This document shows positions 59,301 through 64,000 of a stretch of 64,000 nucleotides of DNA, piece after piece. Source of the stretch: Falsiruegeria mediterranea M17 (GTDB taxonomy: Bacteria; Pseudomonadota; Alphaproteobacteria; Rhodobacterales; Rhodobacteraceae); assembly GCF_900302455.1 (NCBI RefSeq), contig NZ_ONZG01000001.1, positions 248,001 through 312,000 on the forward strand, written 5' to 3'. The notes under the pieces were generated by a model. The model was not told the DNA's origin. It saw only the letters and a list, made by a program, of their open reading frames with translations, and did no database searches. A program made the translations under genes and the position numbers. Position 1 is the first letter of the stretch. The number at the start of each line of letters is the position of its first letter.

Positions 59301-61747
59301 AGGCGGCGTTCCACCGGACGGGCCGAGCCATCAGCAAGCCGGGTGATCACGGTCGCCTCTAGCGGGCGACCGGCAGCGTCAATCTGGGGGATGTCCACAA
59401 ACAGCTGCACCTTACCTTGGGCATCCGTGCGCTCGCCGCCGAAATAGCTGCTTTGCGCGGTAACGGAGCTGTCATAGCGGCCAAAGCGATAGCCGGGATA
59501 ACCCTCCAACTCTTGCGTGGTGCGGATCACCACCTGCCCATCGGTGGTCAGATCAGATCCCGGCGCACCGAACAGGTAACGCGCGTCAATGCTGAGCGGC
59601 ACGCTGTCACCGGGACGCAAGGGCGCTGCGGGCAGGGTTTGGTCAAAGTCGATGCGTTCGGGCAGAAAATCCTCGACCAGTACGGTCTGGCTTGCCAGCA
59701 CCGCGCCGTTGGGGTCGCTTTTGATGTCCAACCGCCAGGATCCGCGCGGCACGCTGGCATCCACAGGCAGAGCAAAAACATGGCCGCCCGAGACACCGCC
59801 GTTGGACACGCGGCGCAGGTATTCCACGCCATCCGGACGGCTGAGGATCGCGGTCATGGGCAGACCATCAATGGCCTGCGCCACGGTATCACGCGCCAGA
59901 ACGGTAGCATTGATAACCTCACCCGCGCGATAGGCGCCACGGTCCGTGGTCAGGAACACGTCGACCGGACCGGGCGCGGGCCGCCCTTCGACTCCGCGAT
60001 CGGACAGGTCGAACGCCGGATCGGTAAGCGACAGGAAGCCGATGTCGCTGTCGCCTTGGCGGGCAAAGACCATCGCGGGTGCTGCGGCCCCGGTGCCACG
60101 TGTCAGGCCCGCGTCAAAGCGCACGTGACCATTTTCGTCGGTTGCAGCCTCGGCCAAGACCGCATTGGCTTTCGAGATCAACGTGACCTCGACCCCCGCG
60201 CGCGGCACGGCATCGCCAAGTCCCAGAACCGAGACATGCAAGCCGTCGGTTCCGGACACTGTGCCCAGCCCCAGATCAGACAGCACAAACCACTGCGTCG
60301 CGCCCGGATCGTCATAAGGATCGGCCCCCGGAACCCGCGCGGTCAGCGCATAGATGCCAGCGGGTTGCCCGGCGATGGCTTCGGCCAGAGGCAGCCGAGC
60401 CGTCATATCGCGATTCAGTTCGCTGGACACTTCAGCCGTGCCAGTCCAGACCTCTTGCGCGATCTCGGACGCGAACTGTTGATCCTGCCATTGGCTGAGT
60501 GGGCGACCAAAGAACCCGTCCTGCACCGCCCGCAGCAGATTGCGATCGCTGACCCGGCGCAGGCGTAGATCGATCTGTGTCAGGTTAACGGTTTCCACCG
60601 GCAAAGCAGCCTCGGACGTTTTGGGCAGAACATAAGACCGCCCCGGGAACCGGACCGAGGGCGAGCGGTCGCGCACATAATGTGTCAGCGTCACGTCGCG
60701 GTGCAGCGTCTCTCCCGAAGCGGCAGGCAACCCTTTGCGCAGCGTGAACCGATAGCGTTCGCCATGCTCGACACCGTCGACACACAGCTGCTGCTCATCG
60801 GCCTGAACAGACAGGGTCGTCGCGGACAGTTGAACATAAGGATCATAGTCGATGCTGGCCTTTTCCAGCGGTTCCGAGAATTGCACACAGATGCGAGGCG
60901 CGGCGGCGTCGCTTTCCACTGTGCTGTCAACCACGCGGAAGCCATGTTTGGCGATCGCGCTTTCAAGAGCGGCCAGAATGTCCTCGCGCGGTTGAACTTC
61001 GGCGGCATGACGCAGCACGGCCACCATATCGCGCCCACGGCTCGAGCGTTCCAACGCTTGGGACAGCAGCTCCAATGCAGTGACTTGTGCACCAACACTA
61101 TCAGAGCGCAGATAGCTGTTGAGCGCAGCCGAAATCGCCATCGCGCGCACTTCGGACCTGCGGCGCGCATCTGGTTCGATTTGCAGCAACCGTCGAGCGT
61201 ATTCGCCCCATAGATCGGAGCGATCCGTCAGGGATACGGCCACGCCGGTCCACCCCAACGCGCGCACCGGGTCCGACGCTGATGCCCGCATTGCACCCAA
61301 CACCGCTTCGACATCGCGACCGCCAGCACGGTGGCGCAATCCCAGATCCCGAGCAAGAACTGCGGCTTGCGCGAAATCAACGTCCCGCAGCACGTCCAAG
61401 GCCTGAAGCCGGTTAGCCCCGCGTTGCAGCACGTCGACCGGAGTTGCGATCTTTTGCGCCGAAATTGCACCTTCATATGGGGTCTGATCGCTTAAACCGC
61501 TTTTGGGGAAACAGGAATTCGACCGCGTGTTGAAGGTGAACGCCGCACACTGGCGATTTGCTGAACACGCCCGGACACAGGAATCCAAGTCCGTGTCAAA
61601 CAGCGCATCCAAATCGGCGCCATAAAAGTCCATGTCTTGCGTGACCACATAGCGAAAGCCGGGAATTGCATCCTGCGCAGCCGCGCCTCCCGCTAGCAAA
61701 AAAATCGAAAGAATTTGACCAATTAGCTTAGTGACAAAGCGTGGCAT
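56318..61747 (-). CDS. Alpha-2-macroglobulin family protein with PAN domain
   Basis: An 1809-residue exported protein: signal peptide MPRFVTKLIGQILSIFLLAGGAAA, a PAN/Apple-like domain (about 30-105, with four or five Cys: SCVRACSANRQCAAFTF, NSCFPKS), then the MG-domain array, bait region and TED. The thioester site is Cys1368-Thr-Glu-Gln1371 in YPYGCTEQITS, so it can trap proteases covalently. The signal peptide lacks a lipobox, unlike the lipoprotein YfhM/ECAM of E. coli, which suggests a soluble periplasmic or anchored-by-PAN form. First in the operon with pbpC; the pair is thought to guard and repair the envelope. Confidence 0.95.
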   Translation of the reverse strand: MPRFVTKLIGQILSIFLLAGGAAAQDAIPGFRYVVTQDMDFYGADLDALFDTDLDSCVRACSANRQCAAFTFNTRSNSCFPKSGLSDQTPYEGAISAQKIATPVDVLQRGANRLQALDVLRDVDFAQAAVLARDLGLRHRAGGRDVEAVLGAMRASASDPVRALGWTGVAVSLTDRSDLWGEYARRLLQIEPDARRRSEVRAMAISAALNSYLRSDSVGAQVTALELLSQALERSSRGRDMVAVLRHAAEVQPREDILAALESAIAKHGFRVVDSTVESDAAAPRICVQFSEPLEKASIDYDPYVQLSATTLSVQADEQQLCVDGVEHGERYRFTLRKGLPAASGETLHRDVTLTHYVRDRSPSVRFPGRSYVLPKTSEAALPVETVNLTQIDLRLRRVSDRNLLRAVQDGFFGRPLSQWQDQQFASEIAQEVWTGTAEVSSELNRDMTARLPLAEAIAGQPAGIYALTARVPGADPYDDPGATQWFVLSDLGLGTVSGTDGLHVSVLGLGDAVPRAGVEVTLISKANAVLAEAATDENGHVRFDAGLTRGTGAAAPAMVFARQGDSDIGFLSLTDPAFDLSDRGVEGRPAPGPVDVFLTTDRGAYRAGEVINATVLARDTVAQAIDGLPMTAILSRPDGVEYLRRVSNGGVSGGHVFALPVDASVPRGSWRLDIKSDPNGAVLASQTVLVEDFLPERIDFDQTLPAAPLRPGDSVPLSIDARYLFGAPGSDLTTDGQVVIRTTQELEGYPGYRFGRYDSSVTAQSSYFGGERTDAQGKVQLFVDIPQIDAAGRPLEATVITRLADGSARPVERRLTAKVNPPMDVIGIKPLFEDVVAEGSEAAFQVIGLTPDLNTQNMRVRWTLNRVETRYQWYQLYGNWNWEPTTRRTRIATGEADLGSDPLTVSQPVDWGEYELVVERLDGTYTAAAFDFFAGWYQGGDSSVTPDRLELSLDKDSYAIGDTAQLRIVPRMGGTALIQVMSNEVIHREMVEVTAGDTRIPLTVTEDWGSGAYVTATVIRPMDVSAGQNPARALGLVHAMVEPEGRKLTVSIDTPEVVRPRQVQNVSVSVDGATEGEEVYLTLAAIDVGILNLTGFQSPDPQGHYFGQRRLGVELRDVYGRLIDGMNGAMGQVRSGGDADNGMRMQSPPPTQDLMAVFSGTVKLGPDGQAKIEVPLPAFNGTVRLMAVAWSDRAVGQAEHDMLVRDPVVLTASLPRFLAPGDSSRMLLEAVHAGGATGEMQLRVSASNGVQMGDIPTAFALELGEKVSFAIPIRAGGVGDPTIELALTTPDGVTLTQTLRMPVRANDPVVAQTRRFSLAGGDSFLFSDDVFAGMRQGSARAILSAGPLAKFDAPGLLSTLDRYPYGCTEQITSQTMPLLYLSSVAQVTGLGSGPKISARIDAAISRVLTRQASNGAFGLWRAESGDFWLDAYVSDFLSRARAEGYVIPERAFAQAMDNLRNRINYAPDFDFGGEDVAYALMVLAREGAASMGDLRYYADVKAEAFATPLAVAQLGAALAMYGDQTRADALFARSADLFEEHGFGDNAYWRADYGTTQRDAAGVLALAAEAGSVTAQNAALINQVSQTSDRLSTQEAAWTLMAAQALIKSPEHVGLLVNGAPVSGPFVQVLQGAGSDSYNITAADGKTTEVTLTTLGVPEVARPAGGTGYGITRQYYSMEGAPLERRSFAVGERFVTVLTVEPFEPSGARLMIDDPLPAGVEIDNPSLLQSGDVRSLDWLDLSEARHAEFRSDRFLAAVDMDNSEPVTVAYVARAVTPGEFHHPAAAVEDMYRPRYRARTETGRVEVTQ

Positions 61748-61884
61748 GATGCCCTCCCTGTTTGGGGCAGGGTCGCATGGGCTGCGCGGCTTTTGCAACG
61801 ATTCCCATATTGAGACTTGGTTAAATACTTGTTCACCGACTCGTCGGATGCTGCAGGCCAAGAACCGCCTGGGGACTGTTTGGA

Positions 61885-64000
61885 ATGAGCCTTGTCAACA
61901 AATTGGCCGAGGAACGGCGCGCACGCCTTGCCGCCGAACGATTGCTGGAGCTGAAACAGGCCGAATTGAGCGCGGCCAATCGCAAACTTGGACGGCACGC
62001 CTTGGCTCTCACACGTCAGATTGGCGAAAAGCAAGCCGAGGTCGCGACAGTTCGCGATGAAAACGAAAAGGTCAAATCCGACCTGACCGTTGCCAACGCC
62101 AAGATCGAGATTGCCGAACGTCGGTTGTGGCATTCGATTCAGACCATCCAGGACGGATTTGCTTTCTTCGACGCCGATAGCAATCTAATCGGGGCAAACA
62201 CCGCTTATCTGAACGCCTTTGATGGTTTGGAAGAGGTCGGGCCGGGTATATCCTATATGCGGATTCTGCAGCTTTTTACGGACGAAGGGCTGGTAAATAC
62301 GGAAGCCCTTGCTCCTGATGAGTGGCGCCACATGATGACCGAGCGCTGGATGGCCCCCAACCCGGAACCGGTCGTGATGCGCATGTGGAATGACCAATAC
62401 ATCAAGTTGATTGACCAACGCGGGCATGGTGGCGATGTCGTGAGCCTGGCATTGAATATCACCTCGTCCGTGCATTACGAAACTGAACTGCGTGTTGCCC
62501 GTGAACGCGCCGAAGCGGCGAACCGTGCAAAGTCGGCCTTTTTGGCAAATATGAGCCATGAGATCAGGACGCCCATGAACGGCGTCGTCGGCATGGCCGA
62601 GCTGTTGACCGATACCTCACTCGATGAAGAGCAAAGGCTTTACGCCAACACGATCAAAAACTCGGGCGAGGCTCTGCTGGTCATCATCAACGACGTTCTG
62701 GACTATTCCAAGATCGAGGCTGACAAGCTGATCCTGCACACCGAACCCTTTGATCTGGAACGGTGCATCCACGAGATTGCGATGCTGCTGCAGCCAACTG
62801 TTCGGGACAAGGGGCTCACGCTTTTGGTCGATTACGATCTGTTCCTGCCAACGCTGTTTATCGGGGATCCGGGACGCGTACGACAGGTTCTGACCAATCT
62901 GGTCGGCAATGCCATCAAATTCACGTCCAAGGGCCACGTGTTGATCCGCGTCACAGGTGTGCCGGATCCGGTGTCCCAAAAATGCGCCATCCACGTGGCG
63001 ATCGAGGACACCGGCATCGGCATTCCGGCCGACAAGATCGACCACATCTTTGGCGAGTTCAATCAGGTCGAAGACGAACGCAACCGCAAGTTTGAAGGCA
63101 CCGGCCTGGGCCTTGCGATTTCGCGGCGCTTGATCGAGCTGATGGATGGGTCTGTCTGGGTCGAAAGCGAAGAGGGCGCCGGTTCGTGTTTTGGGTTCCG
63201 TGTGACCATGGACATGGCCGAAGGACCACAACCGGCACCGCCGAATTTCCTGGGTGAAATCCACCATGTGATGATCGTGGACGACCTGCCGGTCAACCGC
63301 GCGATCCTGCAGAAACAGCTTGCCCAACTGGGCGTTAGCGTCACCTCTTGTTCATCCGGTAAGGAGGCATTGGACTGCATCGACAGCAGCGTCGATCTGG
63401 TGCTGAGCGATCACAACATGCCCGATCTGGATGGGTTGGAATTGGCCTATGACATGAATGAACGTGGATGGGGCGAGGTGCCTTTTGTGCTGCTGTCCTC
63501 CAACCCCAGCATGGCGCAGGCAGATCCGGCCAGCAAATTGCTGCAGGGTATCCTGCAAAAACCCATTCCCCGAGCAGAGCTATTCTCGCGCCTGTCCAAT
63601 CTGGGGGCAAAGACACGGAAACCGGCGATTGCGCCCGAAACCGCGCATTCCGAAGCTACAACCGAAGGCGAAAAAACCGCTCAGGCTGGGGCAGACAAAC
63701 GCCGAATGCGGGTTTTGGCGGCCGAGGACAACCGAACGAACCAGTTGGTGTTCCGCAAAATGGTCAAAGAGTTGGAAATCGATCTGAAGTTTGCCAACAA
63801 CGGTCTTGAAGCCGTCGAAGCGTTTGACAGCTTCGAGCCGGACTTGATCTTCATGGACATCTCGATGCCGAAGATGGATGGCAAAGAGGCGACGGGTGAA
63901 ATTCGCAAACTGGAGAACGGCTCTGCCCGCCACGTGCCCATTGTGGCGTTGACCGCCCACGCGATGGACGGCGATTCCGAGGGGATCCTGGCCGCGGGTC
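61885..64000 (+). CDS. Hybrid sensor histidine kinase, 3' end outside window
   Basis: 705 residues are visible and no stop is reached. No membrane segments, so cytosolic. Order: N-terminal coiled coil (1-100), a PAS-like domain (about 90-205, [20 protein letters not shown]), DHp with His225 in [19 protein letters not shown], HATPase ([42 protein letters not shown]), then two receiver domains. REC1 has VDD and the phospho-acceptor Asp509 ([13 protein letters not shown]); REC2 has AEDN and Asp658 ([13 protein letters not shown]). Divergent from the macroglobulin gene across 137 bp. Confidence 0.93.
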   Translation, partial: MSLVNKLAEERRARLAAERLLELKQAELSAANRKLGRHALALTRQIGEKQAEVATVRDENEKVKSDLTVANAKIEIAERRLWHSIQTIQDGFAFFDADSNLIGANTAYLNAFDGLEEVGPGISYMRILQLFTDEGLVNTEALAPDEWRHMMTERWMAPNPEPVVMRMWNDQYIKLIDQRGHGGDVVSLALNITSSVHYETELRVARERAEAANRAKSAFLANMSHEIRTPMNGVVGMAELLTDTSLDEEQRLYANTIKNSGEALLVIINDVLDYSKIEADKLILHTEPFDLERCIHEIAMLLQPTVRDKGLTLLVDYDLFLPTLFIGDPGRVRQVLTNLVGNAIKFTSKGHVLIRVTGVPDPVSQKCAIHVAIEDTGIGIPADKIDHIFGEFNQVEDERNRKFEGTGLGLAISRRLIELMDGSVWVESEEGAGSCFGFRVTMDMAEGPQPAPPNFLGEIHHVMIVDDLPVNRAILQKQLAQLGVSVTSCSSGKEALDCIDSSVDLVLSDHNMPDLDGLELAYDMNERGWGEVPFVLLSSNPSMAQADPASKLLQGILQKPIPRAELFSRLSNLGAKTRKPAIAPETAHSEATTEGEKTAQAGADKRRMRVLAAEDNRTNQLVFRKMVKELEIDLKFANNGLEAVEAFDSFEPDLIFMDISMPKMDGKEATGEIRKLENGSARHVPIVALTAHAMDGDSEGILAAG

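Overview
The window looks like chromosomal DNA of a Roseobacter-group alphaproteobacterium (Rhodobacterales). The evidence is high GC, many ATGA-type gene overlaps, frequent GTG starts, families typical of that group (DUF2794, DUF6478, DUF1203, DUF1285, a MoxR/DUF58/DUF4159 cluster, mbfA), an alphaproteobacterial direct-repeat LexA box (GTTC-N7-GTTC) and an Irr-type iron control element. I see no tRNA, rRNA, CRISPR array, insertion sequence or prophage. Coding density is very high; the longest gene-free stretch is about 195 bp.

Layout. 1-6 kb: a partial SRPBCC gene, a degenerate Hpt-like protein, an M17 aminopeptidase coupled to an NlpC/P60 hydrolase, DUF2794, an orphan SOS-controlled imuB, a c-type cytochrome and an I78 inhibitor lipoprotein. 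6-13.3 kb: glutathione-dependent formaldehyde oxidation (frmA, fghA) interrupted by a luciferase-like protein, a TetR regulator, the iron exporter mbfA and an AEC transporter, followed by sthA and a YaiI protein. 13.5-18.6 kb: a coupled HAD/ornithine cyclodeaminase/hydrolase operon, an MFS transporter and zapE. 18.6-24.9 kb (minus strand): a pseudo-ABC exporter with a cyclic-nucleotide-binding domain, a CPBP protease, accD and folC. 25-33 kb: ilvD, a lipoprotein, two lineage-specific unknowns, then gpmI/envC-like/ctp on the minus strand. 33-40.4 kb: a secreted Ntn amidase, dnaE2, DUF1203, an orphan ABC ATPase, a zinc finger gene, a DUF2459 gene cut by an amber codon, and two small secreted proteins. 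40.4-46 kb: polA, DUF2798, hydroxypyruvate isomerase, EamA transporter, DUF1285. 46-52.7 kb: the four-gene MoxR/DUF58/DUF4159/VWA operon. 52.9-61.7 kb (minus strand): alpha-2-macroglobulin, glycolipid-binding-like protein, pbpC and an exported hydratase-fold protein. From 61.9 kb: a hybrid histidine kinase running off the end.

Points that stand out: (1) an ABC-exporter-like protein in which all nucleotide-binding motifs are degenerate, with a long insert and a C-terminal cNMP domain, coupled to a CPBP protease; (2) a three-copy intergenic element with a covarying GCAA-loop hairpin, always in the sense orientation just after a plus-strand gene; (3) an SOS mutagenesis set split into an orphan imuB and a dnaE2 about 30 kb away that lacks the usual C-terminal OB domain; (4) a double Irr-type operator in front of mbfA; (5) a single TGG-to-TAG change in the TCNTW motif of a DUF2459 gene; (6) an exported FAH/hydratase-fold protein in the alpha-2-macroglobulin/PBP1C operon.
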